In this document: positions 48,714 through 59,051 of the stretch, piece by piece
Layout of the letters: each line of letters starts with the position of its first letter
Position numbering within the stretch: position 1 is the stretch's first letter
NCBI GenBank assembly: GCA_024679535.1
Contig: JAIBDF010000003.1
Coordinates: 1 to 64,000, forward strand
Direction: 5' to 3'
DNA from: Chromatiales bacterium
Lineage (GTDB): Bacteria; Pseudomonadota; Gammaproteobacteria; Steroidobacterales; Woeseiaceae
Length of the DNA stretch: 64,000 nucleotides
Made by a program: the position numbers and the translations under genes
The notes under the pieces: generated by a model
Told to the model about the DNA's origin: nothing
The model's input: only the letters and a program-made list of their open reading frames with translations
Database searches by the model: none

Positions 48714-50583
48714 TTTTTGTTCCTGACTCGATATCGAGCAGCAGTTTGTTCATTCGGTGCACATACGCAGCCGGGTTGTCGAGCTGCGATCCCTCGGCCA
48801 GTAAGGCGTGGTCGAGCACAATATTCGACAGCCCCTCAAAGCGCTGCTCGTCCGCCTCGGCCGCAAGGCGGCTGACGAGCGGATGCTCAACATTGATCTC
48901 GAGAATTGGCTTCGTTTCCGGAATCTCCTGACCACTGGCTTCGAGCATTCGCCGCAGCTGTGGGTTCAGATCGTCATCGGCAGCCACCACACAGGCAGGC
49001 GAATCAACGAGGCGCCGGCTGACGTGGACAGTCTCCACGCGGTCGCTTAGTACACCCTTGATTCGCTCCAGCAGAGGCTGGTGCTCTTCGTTCATCGACT
49101 CCAGCGAGGTCTTCTCTTCGTCGTCGGGCAGGTCCAGCGCGGCACGACTGACGTCAACAAGCGCTTTACCCTCGTACTCTGCAATACCGTCGACGAGCCA
49201 AGGATCGATACGGTCCGTCAGCAACAGGACTTCCAGCCCTCGCTTCAGCAGTTGCTCCAGATGCGGGCTGGCAACAGCCGTCGCATGGTTATCGGCAAGG
49301 ATGTAGTAGATCTTGTCCTGATCCTCCTGCGCACGAGCCACGTAATCATCAAGCGACTGATCCTGCGCATCTGTGCCCGACTGGGTCGTCGCAAAACGCA
49401 GCAGTTTGGCCAACTTGTCCTTATTCGCAAGGTCCTCGACCAAACCCTCTTTCAGCACCTGGCCGAATTCTAGCCAGAACTTCGCATAGTCGTCACCCTT
49501 GGTCAGTTTGCCCAGCATGTCGAGGACACGTTTGGTCAGCGCGCTACGCATGGCGGCAAGGTCCGGATTCTGCTGCAGCAGTTCCCGAGAGACATTTAGT
49601 GGCAGGTCAGCCGAATCGACCACACCTTTGACGAACCGCAGGTAAAGTGGCAGAAATTGCTCCGCGTCATCCATGATGAAGACACGCTGCACATAGAGCT
49701 TCAATCCGCGCGGCGCTTCACGATTCCACATGTCGAACGGTGCTGCAGCGGGTATGTAAAGCAGGCTCGTGTATTCGCGCTTGCCCTCGACGCGGTTGTG
49801 GCTCCATGCCAGCGGATCCGCGAAGTCGTGCGACAGATATTTGTAAAACTCCTTGTACTCCTCGTCCTCGACGTCAGTTCGCGAGCGCGTCCAGAGTGCG
49901 GTCGCCGAATTGACAACCTTGGTCTCGTCCTCACCTTCCGTGTGCAGAGACACGGGGAAGCCAATGTGGTCGGAATACTTGCGAATCAGTGACTCGATGC
50001 GAAATGGCTCCACGAATTCGGCACCGTCGTCTTTCAGATGCAGGGTTACCCGTGTGCCGCGCTCCTCACGATCGATCTCTTCAATCGTGAACTCGCCCTC
50101 ACCATTCGACTCCCAGCGCACGGCCTTATCATCGCCGGCGCGGCGAGTATCGACCGTCACTTTGTCGGCCACAATGAACGCCGAGTAGAAACCCACGCCG
50201 AACTGGCCGATAAGCGTTGCATCGTGCTGCTGGTCGCCCGTCATCTGCTCGAGGAACTCGGCCGTGCCGGAGCGTGCGATGGTACCGAGATTGTCGACCA
50301 ACTCGTCGCGCGACATACCAATACCGTTGTCGACAACCGACAGCTGGCGCTTTTCCTTGTCGATCTCGATCTGAATTGTGAGTTCGTCTTCGCCCAGAAG
50401 ATCAGGCTGAGCAAGCGCCTCAAAACGCAGTTTGTCAGCCGCGTCCGAAGCGTTGGAGATTAGCTCACGAAGGAAGATCTCTTTGTTGCTGTAGAGGGAG
50501 TGAATCATCAGCTTCAGCAGCTGACGCACCTCGGTTTGGAAACCGAGAGTCTCTTTCCGGGTACTGTCTTGCTTGTCGGCCAC
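48706..50583 (-). CDS. htpG: Molecular chaperone HtpG (Hsp90)
   Basis: [59 protein letters not shown]. Confidence 0.98.
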   Translation of the reverse strand: MADKQDSTRKETLGFQTEVRQLLKLMIHSLYSNKEIFLRELISNASDAADKLRFEALAQPDLLGEDELTIQIEIDKEKRQLSVVDNGIGMSRDELVDNLGTIARSGTAEFLEQMTGDQQHDATLIGQFGVGFYSAFIVADKVTVDTRRAGDDKAVRWESNGEGEFTIEEIDREERGTRVTLHLKDDGAEFVEPFRIESLIRKYSDHIGFPVSLHTEGEDETKVVNSATALWTRSRTDVEDEEYKEFYKYLSHDFADPLAWSHNRVEGKREYTSLLYIPAAAPFDMWNREAPRGLKLYVQRVFIMDDAEQFLPLYLRFVKGVVDSADLPLNVSRELLQQNPDLAAMRSALTKRVLDMLGKLTKGDDYAKFWLEFGQVLKEGLVEDLANKDKLAKLLRFATTQSGTDAQDQSLDDYVARAQEDQDKIYYILADNHATAVASPHLEQLLKRGLEVLLLTDRIDPWLVDGIAEYEGKALVDVSRAALDLPDDEEKTSLESMNEEHQPLLERIKGVLSDRVETVHVSRRLVDSPACVVAADDDLNPQLRRMLEASGQEIPETKPILEINVEHPLVSRLAAEADEQRFEGLSNIVLDHALLAEGSQLDNPAAYVHRMNKLLLDIESGTKND

Positions 50584-50665
50584 GCCGCTTATCTCCTAAC
50601 CAAAGGCAGACACGATAGGGGCTTGGCTGTCGATTTCAAGTCCGGAGCCCGGACCAGGGGGACAT

Positions 50666-50920
50666 TTACTGGCGACTGGTAACCCATCTGGGCGACGGAA
50701 CGGTCACCGAGCGGTACAGCAAGATCACAAACAGCATGGTTGATGTAGCAAGGGCAATGGGCGGATGTGCGAGCGCAAGTGAGATGCCAGCGACCGCCAC
50801 AGCGACGACCATAACACTTGAAATCAGCTTGAGCAGCGCCCGACGGAACTTCTCCCAGACCAGTCCGACGACACTGTAGAGATCGTCCAGGTCATCAAGG
50901 TATTGCAGAAAATATTCCAT
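50666..50920 (-). CDS. Hypothetical membrane protein
   Basis: Compact ORF MEYFLQYLDDLDDLYSVVGLVWEKFRRALLKLISSVMVVAVAVAGISLAL... with TM segments. Confidence 0.6.
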   Translation of the reverse strand: MEYFLQYLDDLDDLYSVVGLVWEKFRRALLKLISSVMVVAVAVAGISLALAHPPIALATSTMLFVILLYRSVTVPSPRWVTSRQ

Positions 50921-50928
50921 GTCACTGC

Positions 50929-51126
50929 CTAGCGGACAATCGTCAGGAGCGGACCGGCACATTCAGCATCGCCTGTCTCGATATCTGCTTCACTAAGGGC
51001 GGCATTATTCGATTCTTTGGCGTGCGCGATCGCTCGATGGAACAACTCCCAACGCTGGCGCGACGCTTCATTCTTCAATGAGTCAACAGGAGATTCGGAA
51101 TTCTGGTGCTTGTTAGCCATACTCAT
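50929..51126 (-). CDS. Hypothetical small protein
   Basis: 65-aa hydrophilic ORF directly upstream of the membrane ORF, same strand. Confidence 0.4.
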   Translation of the reverse strand: MSMANKHQNSESPVDSLKNEASRQRWELFHRAIAHAKESNNAALSEADIETGDAECAGPLLTIVR

Positions 51127-51279
51127 ATCGTGTTGTTTGCCGTTCAGTAAGTGCGACTATAGGACCGCTGTTTGCGCCGGGCTGTGAGGCCGGTCACAGC
51201 TTACTCTACAGGGTCTGAAAAAGCTCAGAAACCAGACGCAGTTCCGGCATTTATGTGGACTCGGTTCACATTCATCTGC

Positions 51280-51316
51280 ATACGAAAACGCCGGCATGAA
51301 GCCGGCGTTTTCGTAT
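51280..51316. terminator. Perfect inverted repeat / bidirectional terminator
   Basis: ATACGAAAACGCCGGC-atgaa-GCCGGCGTTTTCGTAT, 16-bp perfect stem with A/T tracts. Confidence 0.85.
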
Positions 51317-51332
51317 CCATAAAGTCTCGGTG

Positions 51333-51608
51333 TCAGTCCTTATCATTCATGGACTCTTTCGCCCAATTACGCCGCACCTGGTCGCTCCAGTCGCGGTAAC
51401 CTTTCCACGAATACAGAGCAGGGTCTATGCTGGAGCGTCGCCCCTTCGGGGCCGGCGCTTTCGAAATCCAGCGACGGTATTGCTGCCAACCGTCGGCGTC
51501 ATTCGCCGCAGGCTCGTTCGCATCGAGCGTCGCATCTTTTGCTTTGGACTCCGCATCGGCATCCGTACCGAAACGATCGTCCCACTTCATGTATTTGCTA
51601 TCTGGCAT
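51333..51608 (-). CDS. Hypothetical protein
   Basis: MPDSKYMKWDDRFGTDADAESKAKDATLD...; followed by the terminator at 51280-51316. Confidence 0.55.
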   Translation of the reverse strand: MPDSKYMKWDDRFGTDADAESKAKDATLDANEPAANDADGWQQYRRWISKAPAPKGRRSSIDPALYSWKGYRDWSDQVRRNWAKESMNDKD

Positions 51609-51729
51609 CGTCTTGCTCAAGTAAATCCTTTGAACAAATATTAAGTGCCAGCAAGCCAGAATCACAGGAACTGCATCACAGTGCTGCGTCCCTATTTTTT
51701 CTTATAAAACAGACAGTTAACCGTTGGTT

Positions 51730-53097
51730 TTACTTAATCACATAGCAAGGATCGTAGTCGCCGCTCGATATCTTCATACGATGCTGGGCCACGAAACTGG
51801 CCAGCAGGTCGTCCAGCAGATTCATGATCTGACGTGATCCGTCGATTTCAAAGGGCCCTTCTGACTCAATCCTTGCCGCTGTATCTTCCCGAACATTGCC
51901 GGAAACAATACCCGAGAAGACGCGTCGCAAATTTGCCGCGAGCACATGTAATGGAAGCCCTTCGTCAATCTGCAATTCGCTCATGGTCGCGTGTGTAGCG
52001 ACGAACGGGCGCTGAAAGTCCGCGTCGATCTTCAGACGCCAGTTGAAATAGTAGGCATCGCCGTGCTCCTTACGAAAACTCAGCACATCTTCGAGGCCTG
52101 CTGCTGTTTGCCTGGCAACCTCCTGTGGATCATCAATAATGATCTTGTAGCGATTCTGCGCTGCCGCGCCGAGCGTGGCCCCCACGAAGTCATCGATCTT
52201 GCGAAAATACGGCTCCGCTGACGCGGGGCCTGTCATGATCATGGGCAGCGGCTGTCCGGCATTTTCGGGGTGCATGAGCACGCCCAACAGGTACAGGATC
52301 TCCTCGGCGGTGCCGACGCCGCCCGGAAACACGATGATGCCGTGCCCAAGCCGCACGAACGCCTCAAGGCGTTTTTCCATATCCGGCATGATGACAAGCG
52401 AATTCACGATGGGGTTTGGCGACTCGGACGCGATGATACCCGGCTCGGTGATACCCACGTATCGGCCGCCACGAATTCGCTGTTTTGCGTGCCCTATCGT
52501 TGCGCCCTTCATGGGCCCCTTCATGGCACCCGAGCCACAGCCCGTGCAGACATTCAATCCGCGCAGGCCGAGCTCATATCCAAGCCGCTTCGAGTAGTCG
52601 TATTCCTCGCGGCTGATGGCATGACCGCCCCAGCAAACGACCAGATTCACATGTGCCGGCAAGGTCAGTAATTGCGCATTGCGAATAATGTGAAAAACGG
52701 CGTTCGTGATGCCAGCGGATGTCGAAAGATCGAAACGACCGCTATCGATAATCTCGTTGCGCGTGAAGACGATGTCGCGCAGAACCGCCGACAGCAGCTC
52801 ACGTGTACCACGAATCATCTTGCCGTCGACAAAGGCTTTTGCCGGCGCGTTCTTTAAACTTACCTTGAGTCCGCGATCCTGACGGATAAAGCCCACTTCA
52901 AAATCACGATACGTTTCGAGCAGGACGCGCGCATCATCCATGTGACTATCCGCGTTCAGCACGGCCAGCATGCAGCGCCGCAGCAACGGATAGAGGCCAC
53001 CTGAGCCACTGCTCTGCAGCTGGTCTACTTCGAACCGGGAAAGCACCTCGAGGCTGCCTTCCGGCCACACCTCGGCGTCAATGAACTGTCCGGACAT
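51730..53097 (-). CDS. ppnN: Nucleotide 5'-monophosphate nucleosidase (LOG family, PpnN/YgdH)
   Basis: LVVCWGGHAISREEYDYSKRLGYELGLRGLNVCTGCGSGAMKGPMKGA; IIVFPGGVGTAEEILYLLG. Confidence 0.95.
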   Translation of the reverse strand: MSGQFIDAEVWPEGSLEVLSRFEVDQLQSSGSGGLYPLLRRCMLAVLNADSHMDDARVLLETYRDFEVGFIRQDRGLKVSLKNAPAKAFVDGKMIRGTRELLSAVLRDIVFTRNEIIDSGRFDLSTSAGITNAVFHIIRNAQLLTLPAHVNLVVCWGGHAISREEYDYSKRLGYELGLRGLNVCTGCGSGAMKGPMKGATIGHAKQRIRGGRYVGITEPGIIASESPNPIVNSLVIMPDMEKRLEAFVRLGHGIIVFPGGVGTAEEILYLLGVLMHPENAGQPLPMIMTGPASAEPYFRKIDDFVGATLGAAAQNRYKIIIDDPQEVARQTAAGLEDVLSFRKEHGDAYYFNWRLKIDADFQRPFVATHATMSELQIDEGLPLHVLAANLRRVFSGIVSGNVREDTAARIESEGPFEIDGSRQIMNLLDDLLASFVAQHRMKISSGDYDPCYVIK

Positions 53098-53589
53098 TCA
53101 GGGTCGGATTTCGATGGGCGTATTCTCGCTGGTCATGAGCCAGATATCGATCATGTCGGAGTTGGACACGGCGATGCAGCCGTTGGTCCAGTCCTGGGTC
53201 CGATAGTAGGCCTCGGATCGCGACGGCGCATTCGGCTGGCCGTGGATCATGATCGCCCCGCCCGGACTGACGCCCAGCTCGGCGGCCTCGCGGCGATCAG
53301 CAGAATTCGGGTAGGACACATGAATTGACAGGAAGAAATCACTATTAGGGTTACGGCGATCCAGCGTGTACTTACCCTCAGGGGTCTTGAAGTCACCTTC
53401 CGACTTCTTGTCACCGACAGGTCGAATACCGAGCGCAATCTTGAACGTGCGGAAGGCCTGGCCATCGCTCACCAGGTGCAGCAGGCGTGCGCCCTTTTCT
53501 ATCACGACACGATCGGCCACGGGAAACTCGCTGGCCGGTGTGAGACCGGGTGCAAGCAGGACAATCAGGGCCAGTACAAAGATTCTCAT
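53098..53589 (-). CDS. L,D-transpeptidase (YkuD domain)
   Basis: FKTPEGKYTLDRRNPNSDFFLSIHVSYPN; MIHGQPN; WTNGCIAVSNSDM. Confidence 0.93.
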   Translation of the reverse strand: MRIFVLALIVLLAPGLTPASEFPVADRVVIEKGARLLHLVSDGQAFRTFKIALGIRPVGDKKSEGDFKTPEGKYTLDRRNPNSDFFLSIHVSYPNSADRREAAELGVSPGGAIMIHGQPNAPSRSEAYYRTQDWTNGCIAVSNSDMIDIWLMTSENTPIEIRP

Positions 53590-53654
53590 GTTGGCAAGAC
53601 TAACAAATCTGGAGTTCGCAAAAAAAGAGCCGCATCACAGACTTAAGAATATCG

Positions 53655-54056
53655 TCATACGTTGCGACCCACGATCCAGCCGATCGCAAAGCCGATGCCG
53701 CCGGCAACAAGCGTGTAAGCGGGAAGAAAGCGAAACACACGATCCGGAAATGCTGCATCACTGAACATGCCATTCAGGTTGATTGCATAGGCATAGTGGA
53801 GATAGGCGGCTAATCCGAGCGCGGGAATTGCGAAGCCGAGTGTTCCCAGCGGCATACGCATGCCGGCACCCGTCCAGTGACCCGCACCTTTGTGCAGTGT
53901 CAGGAGTGACAAGCCAACAAGTACGCCCAGCGGCACGAGGTTACGCGCAGCCCATGGTCCTCCCTGCTGCACCTCGACGAACCAGAATCCTGCCGCAAGG
54001 CAGAGCAGCAGGACGGGCAACAGGCGCAGAACAATAAATTTGTGCCGCGCACTCAC
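53655..54056 (-). CDS. Hypothetical membrane protein
   Basis: VSARHKFIVLRLLPVLLLCLAAGFW... several TM segments; GTG overlaps the mltD stop. Confidence 0.6.
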   Translation of the reverse strand: MSARHKFIVLRLLPVLLLCLAAGFWFVEVQQGGPWAARNLVPLGVLVGLSLLTLHKGAGHWTGAGMRMPLGTLGFAIPALGLAAYLHYAYAINLNGMFSDAAFPDRVFRFLPAYTLVAGGIGFAIGWIVGRNV

Positions 54057-55966
54057 TAGTCGCTGTCCACGTCCCTGAGCACAGGGATCTGTACGGTAGT
54101 GCCGGGCTGCACCTTGTGCATGTCGATCGTTGGATTGTATTGACGGAACAACCACACCGGCACCTTGTATTGCCGCAGGGCGATAACCCATATCGACTCA
54201 CCGCGCTTGATGGTGTGCTCGGCAACATCACTGATAACGTGCTGCCTGAAAAAACTGTCCTGCTGTGACCGGTGATACGCAATACGCTTTTCTTCAAAGA
54301 CCCTGGCGTCGACGGTACCAAGATCGAGGCGAATGCGTTGCCCTACACTTACCGGCGTGCGGAATGCAAATCCGTTCAGATCGCGCAGCCGCTGCGTCTT
54401 GATCTCAAGCCAGTCGCCGAAATGCCCGAGGGTCTCCAGCGGCTGCACCTCGATGGTGTTGTCATCGGCGACGCTGTAATCGCTCGGGTCTGACAGTAGT
54501 GCGGTCTCGATAGTACCCAACGTCGATGAAGCTACGTCACCGGCGAGGGCAACGGGCGCCATTTCAACTACCACTGGCTGAGGTTCCGGCGTCGCGATGC
54601 TGGCAACGACCTCAGGTTCCGGAGTAGGAGGCGTCGCAGCCGTAGCTCGTGGCGCGGGACCAGCAGCCGGCAGGCGCAGGCGTTGTCCGGCACGGATACG
54701 ATGACTGCTGCCAAGCTGGTTCAACGCAACCAGCGTCGACACGCGCGTATCGTAGGTTTCGGCGATCTGCGACAAGGTGTCGCCGCGCGCAACATTATGG
54801 AACATGTCGGGTAACTGTTTCTGAAATACCGCGGTATCAGGCAGACCGTTGATGAGTTGCGCAAGCGGCGTACTCGTCGTTGAGCGCGGTAGCCTCAGTT
54901 CATACCCTATGGGCAGGTACTTGCTGCCCTGCCAGACCGTCGCCTGCAGTCCCAGGTTATGTTTGGCAATCTCCGCCGGGCTGACATTGATGACCTCGCT
55001 AAGACCAGACGCTGATACATAGGTCGACAAACTAACCGTCGCGTAGTCCGTTGGTAATTCCGGGACTACGCCGGAAAAATAGGTCTCGACATTCTGGTCG
55101 ACTTCCCGCGCCGCAAGAAAGGCGACATAGAAATTCCGCGACGCGAAACCAAATGTCCTGCCGTTGTAGTTGCGCAAGATATCGACATAGGCCGTATCCC
55201 CGTGTCTGCTCTGGGCACGACGCACACCGGACAGTCCATGGTTGTAAGCGGTGATCGCCATGGGCCAGTTGCCCGTTAGCGAATAGTTATAGGCGAGTAA
55301 TCGACCCGCTGCCTGCGTTGCAACAAAAGGATCGTTGCGCTCATCGACAACATGGTCGACACGCATGAAGCGACGCCCCGTGCTGCGTGTAAATTGCCAG
55401 ATTCCCGACGCGCCAACATGCGATCGGGCTGCCGGGTTATACGATGACTCCACATGCGGAAGCGCCGCGATGTCGAGCGGGATTCCCAGCGCCGTGAATT
55501 CCTCGTTGACGTAGTCACGCCAGCGCCCGGAACGTTCGAGCCCACTCCTGAATCGATCGCGCAGCCCCTGCTGGAACCGAATACGGCCGACAGCAGCGCT
55601 TAAAGTGTCGTTTGACACGTCGTCTGGCCATAGCGCCAGTACTCGTGCCTCCTCGGTGCTCAGGTTGTCACGCTTGCCAGCAGCCAGTGACCGCAATACC
55701 ACCTGCAGCTCCTTGCGACGCTTTTCCACGCGTCGATTGCGTTCTCGGCGTGACAGATGGGCTGGCATGTCAAGACGCTCATACACGACAGCGAGATTGC
55801 GATTGTCATGCAGCACGCCTTCGTCACTGGTGTAGGTAGCAAATATGGACACCCAGAAATCCACGTCCGGCTGCAATTCCGGAGGCTGCGGGAAGATTTC
55901 GTCGGACAGCGCTGCGCCCGATACGAGGAACCAGGAAAGTATTAGAAGGCGGCAGGAACTTTTCAT
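54056..55966 (-). CDS. mltD: LysM-containing membrane-bound lytic murein transglycosylase MltD
   Basis: LPHVESSYNPAARSHVGASGIWQFTRSTGR SLT motif; LysM-like repeats (VARGDTLSQIAETYDTRVSTLVALN; IKRGESIWVIALRQYKVPVWLFRQYN). Confidence 0.95.
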   Translation of the reverse strand: MKSSCRLLILSWFLVSGAALSDEIFPQPPELQPDVDFWVSIFATYTSDEGVLHDNRNLAVVYERLDMPAHLSRRERNRRVEKRRKELQVVLRSLAAGKRDNLSTEEARVLALWPDDVSNDTLSAAVGRIRFQQGLRDRFRSGLERSGRWRDYVNEEFTALGIPLDIAALPHVESSYNPAARSHVGASGIWQFTRSTGRRFMRVDHVVDERNDPFVATQAAGRLLAYNYSLTGNWPMAITAYNHGLSGVRRAQSRHGDTAYVDILRNYNGRTFGFASRNFYVAFLAAREVDQNVETYFSGVVPELPTDYATVSLSTYVSASGLSEVINVSPAEIAKHNLGLQATVWQGSKYLPIGYELRLPRSTTSTPLAQLINGLPDTAVFQKQLPDMFHNVARGDTLSQIAETYDTRVSTLVALNQLGSSHRIRAGQRLRLPAAGPAPRATAATPPTPEPEVVASIATPEPQPVVVEMAPVALAGDVASSTLGTIETALLSDPSDYSVADDNTIEVQPLETLGHFGDWLEIKTQRLRDLNGFAFRTPVSVGQRIRLDLGTVDARVFEEKRIAYHRSQQDSFFRQHVISDVAEHTIKRGESIWVIALRQYKVPVWLFRQYNPTIDMHKVQPGTTVQIPVLRDVDSD

Positions 55967-56010
55967 TTGTTGTCTTTTTCAGGTTTCAATCGCAAATTGT
56001 TGATTAGTGC

Positions 56011-57351
56011 ATGGAATTTTCCGGCATTCTGCCGTATTTTAAGCTTCATATGAGCGTTAATTGCCGCCAAGCTGTATCTCTTCATGGTTTTCGGACTTTG
56101 CCGGCGGCCCTGTGCCTGCTTTTCGCTGGCAGTTTCGCCCTCGCGGGTGAGACGGCAGTTGAGCCATCCGGCAATGGTGTCGACCTGCTCCAGGATTCGA
56201 CCTTCGATGCAGATTCGCGTTCCAGCGAAACGTCCGCCGCCGCCGAGGATCTCGTTGAGGCCATTCCCGCGCACCCACATGATGTGCCGCTAGCCGATGC
56301 CGTAACTACAGCGGAAGGGATTGCCGAATCACTTAGCCTGCTGGGACAGGATATCGCTCCCGGCACGGCCCAGCGACTGGCCTGGTCGGCTACGGAGCTG
56401 TTTGAGGGCGTGCCGGTATCGACGCCCGTGCTGGTCGTCAATGGCGAACTGCCCGGGCCCACGCTTTGCCTAACGGCGGCAGTACACGGGGACGAACTCA
56501 ATGGCATCGAGATGGTACGACGCGTACTCCACGACATTGACCCGCGGAAGCTCTCAGGCGCCGTGATCGGTGTGCCGATCGTTAACGTGCAGGGGTTTCG
56601 ACGTGGCTCACGTTACCTTCCCGATCGTCGCGATCTGAATCGCTACTTCCCTGGTAATCCCAATGGCAGCGCTGCGGCACGAATCGCACACGCACTATTC
56701 AAGGACGTCGTCGCGCATTGTGATGCGCTTATTGATCTCCACACCGGCTCGTTCGAACGCGCAAATTTGCCGCAGATTCGTGCCGACTTGCGCAATCCTG
56801 ATGTTGTGACCCTCACCCTGGGCTTCGGCTCAATGGTCGTGCTGCACAGCCAACCGACGGTGGGCACGCTACGCCACGCCGCAACGATGGCCGGCATTCC
56901 CGCGGTCACGGTCGAGGCAGGCGGACCCGCGCAGCTGGAACTGGCCGAGGTGAAACACGGCGTCAAGGGAATCCAAACGTTGCTGTCAACGCTGGGCATG
57001 GTGAAGAAGAGACGACTCTGGGGTGACCCGGAGCCCGTGTACTACCGGTCATCATGGGTGCGCGCCGACAATGGCGGTATCCTGCTTGCTGACGTCAGCC
57101 TTGGGAGCTCGGTACGCAAAGGCGATTTACTCGGTACGATTACTGACCCGATGAGCAATGCAAGCACCGAACTGCGCTCACCGTACGCTGGCCGTATTAT
57201 CGGCATGGCGCGCAACCAGGTCGTTATGCCGGGCTTCGCAGCCTTTCACGTCGGCATCCAGGCCGAAGACGTGATACCGGAGGAAGAAGCGGTTTCGGAA
57301 GCTGATCGAAATAGCGAGACGGGTGGTTACGTGGACGGCATGTCTGAGTAA
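56011..57351 (+). CDS. Succinylglutamate desuccinylase/aspartoacylase-family exported protein
   Basis: CLTAAVHGDELNGIEMVRRVL; ALIDLHTGS; C-terminal carrier-like SPYAGRIIGMARNQVVMPGF. Confidence 0.88.
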   Translation: MEFSGILPYFKLHMSVNCRQAVSLHGFRTLPAALCLLFAGSFALAGETAVEPSGNGVDLLQDSTFDADSRSSETSAAAEDLVEAIPAHPHDVPLADAVTTAEGIAESLSLLGQDIAPGTAQRLAWSATELFEGVPVSTPVLVVNGELPGPTLCLTAAVHGDELNGIEMVRRVLHDIDPRKLSGAVIGVPIVNVQGFRRGSRYLPDRRDLNRYFPGNPNGSAAARIAHALFKDVVAHCDALIDLHTGSFERANLPQIRADLRNPDVVTLTLGFGSMVVLHSQPTVGTLRHAATMAGIPAVTVEAGGPAQLELAEVKHGVKGIQTLLSTLGMVKKRRLWGDPEPVYYRSSWVRADNGGILLADVSLGSSVRKGDLLGTITDPMSNASTELRSPYAGRIIGMARNQVVMPGFAAFHVGIQAEDVIPEEEAVSEADRNSETGGYVDGMSE

Positions 57352-57382
57352 AATCCGGTTTCGACTCCCAAAGCAGCAGCAC

Positions 57383-58318
57383 ATGAGCGGCGAACGTAAA
57401 CCCCTGACCAGTTACCGGGCTCCCCGCTACTGGCCCGTGTGGGCCGGTATGGGTCTCTTGCGCCTTATCTGCCTGCTGCCACATCGCGTAGCGCTCGCCA
57501 TCGGTCGTTCGATCGGTCGTCTCGCGCATGCCACCGGTGGATCGCGGCGCGCTGTCGTACGGCGCAATATAGAACTCTGTTTTCCTGAACTGACACCCGG
57601 CGAACGGGATGCCCTCGCGCTAAAACACTTTACGGCACTCGGGATGATGCTGGTGGAAATGGGCCTCGGGCGCTGGGCACGTACGCAGCACCTGCATTCC
57701 ATTTCGCGGCTTATCGGAGCCGAACATGCTCTGGATGCGCTGGCATCGGGCAAAGGCGTTATTCTCCTTAGCGCCCACTTCACGACGCTGGAGATTTCCG
57801 GCCGAGTAATGGCCGAGGCATTTCCTTTCGACGCAGTGTTTCGGAAGAATCGCAGCGAATTCATGACCGAGCTGCAGCGCAGTGGCCGCGAGGTGTCAGC
57901 CGACACAACCATCGAGAAGCGCGATATCAAGAAGATGGTGCGCAGCCTCCGTAAGAATCGCGCCGTCTGGTATGCCCCCGACCAGAGCTACAACCGCAAG
58001 GGCTCGGAGATCATCGATTTCTTTGGTGTGCCGTCCATGCACACGACAGCAACATCGACACTCGCCAGACTGGGTAACGCCAGCGTTGTGCCCTTTTTCC
58101 CACGGCGCCTCGAGAACTCGACGTACGAACTAGTCCTGCTGCCCGCGCTTGATAATTTTCCGAGCGAAGATCCGATCGCCGATACGAAACGCTACGTTAA
58201 GCTCGTCGAAGAACATGTGCGCACTTGCCCGGAGCAGTATTTCTGGATTCATCGCAAGTTCAAGGATCTGCCTGACACGTACCCGGACTATTATTCTGAC
58301 CTCGATGCGTTGAAATAG
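57383..58318 (+). CDS. lpxL: Lipid A biosynthesis lauroyl/myristoyl acyltransferase
   Basis: GVILLSAHFTTLEISGRVM; VWYAPDQSYNRKGSEIIDFFGVPSMHTTATSTLARL; YFWIHRKFK. Confidence 0.94.
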   Translation: MSGERKPLTSYRAPRYWPVWAGMGLLRLICLLPHRVALAIGRSIGRLAHATGGSRRAVVRRNIELCFPELTPGERDALALKHFTALGMMLVEMGLGRWARTQHLHSISRLIGAEHALDALASGKGVILLSAHFTTLEISGRVMAEAFPFDAVFRKNRSEFMTELQRSGREVSADTTIEKRDIKKMVRSLRKNRAVWYAPDQSYNRKGSEIIDFFGVPSMHTTATSTLARLGNASVVPFFPRRLENSTYELVLLPALDNFPSEDPIADTKRYVKLVEEHVRTCPEQYFWIHRKFKDLPDTYPDYYSDLDALK

Positions 58319-59022
58319 CCTTCGAGCAATTGCTCCCAGTTGGCGGCGCGAAAGTGCAGCCTGGGGTCCAGCCCAATTATTTTGTATAAGGAGCGATGCA
58401 GGCGACTCAGCGTCTTCTGCTGCCAAGGGCCCGGGGGTCTCAGCTCACCCTTGTCAAAGTCGAGCATCCAGACCAGGCCGTCCGTATCGATCTGCACGTT
58501 ATAGGCATTCATGTCCGCGTGGTAGACACCCTTCACATGGAACGCATGGATCGCCGCACCAACAGACTGCCAGAAGGCTTCATCCGGATCGTTCTGCGCA
58601 ATGTACTGCGACAAGGGCACAATGCCCGGCACCCGCACAGTCATGATGTCAGCCGTGTAAAACGTGCCACGCTGCACGTAGCGAGCAGCCACAGGTCGCG
58701 GGACGCGCATGTTATTGGACGCGAGTTTGTCCAACAGGCGCCACTCGAGAAAGGGCCGCGTCTTATCTTCGCCCGAAAAAATGTACGTGTCCCTGACAAG
58801 CTTTCCGAGCAGGCCGCCGCGCATGTAATGGCGCAGCACGAACTGTCTCGGGACATTGCCCACAAACATCGTACTGCCACGCCCGCCCGATCCCAGCGAA
58901 CCAGCCAGCGCCTCGGCGTGCAACCAGCCCTTCGGGGTGAACCGCTCGTCCGAAATCTGGTTGATAATGGCCTTATCGTATAGGATGGCGCCGTTTCTGG
59001 TCTTCTCGACGGTTTCGGTCAA
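58291..59022 (-). CDS. kdkA: 3-deoxy-D-manno-octulosonic acid kinase
   Basis: FVLRHYMRGGLLGKLVRDTYIFSGEDKTRPFLEWRLL; HADMNAYNVQID; WMLDFDKGELR. Confidence 0.92.
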   Translation of the reverse strand: MTETVEKTRNGAILYDKAIINQISDERFTPKGWLHAEALAGSLGSGGRGSTMFVGNVPRQFVLRHYMRGGLLGKLVRDTYIFSGEDKTRPFLEWRLLDKLASNNMRVPRPVAARYVQRGTFYTADIMTVRVPGIVPLSQYIAQNDPDEAFWQSVGAAIHAFHVKGVYHADMNAYNVQIDTDGLVWMLDFDKGELRPPGPWQQKTLSRLHRSLYKIIGLDPRLHFRAANWEQLLEGYFNASRSE

Positions 59023-59051
59023 CGGACCTTTTCCCCAATGCTCATGGTGAC

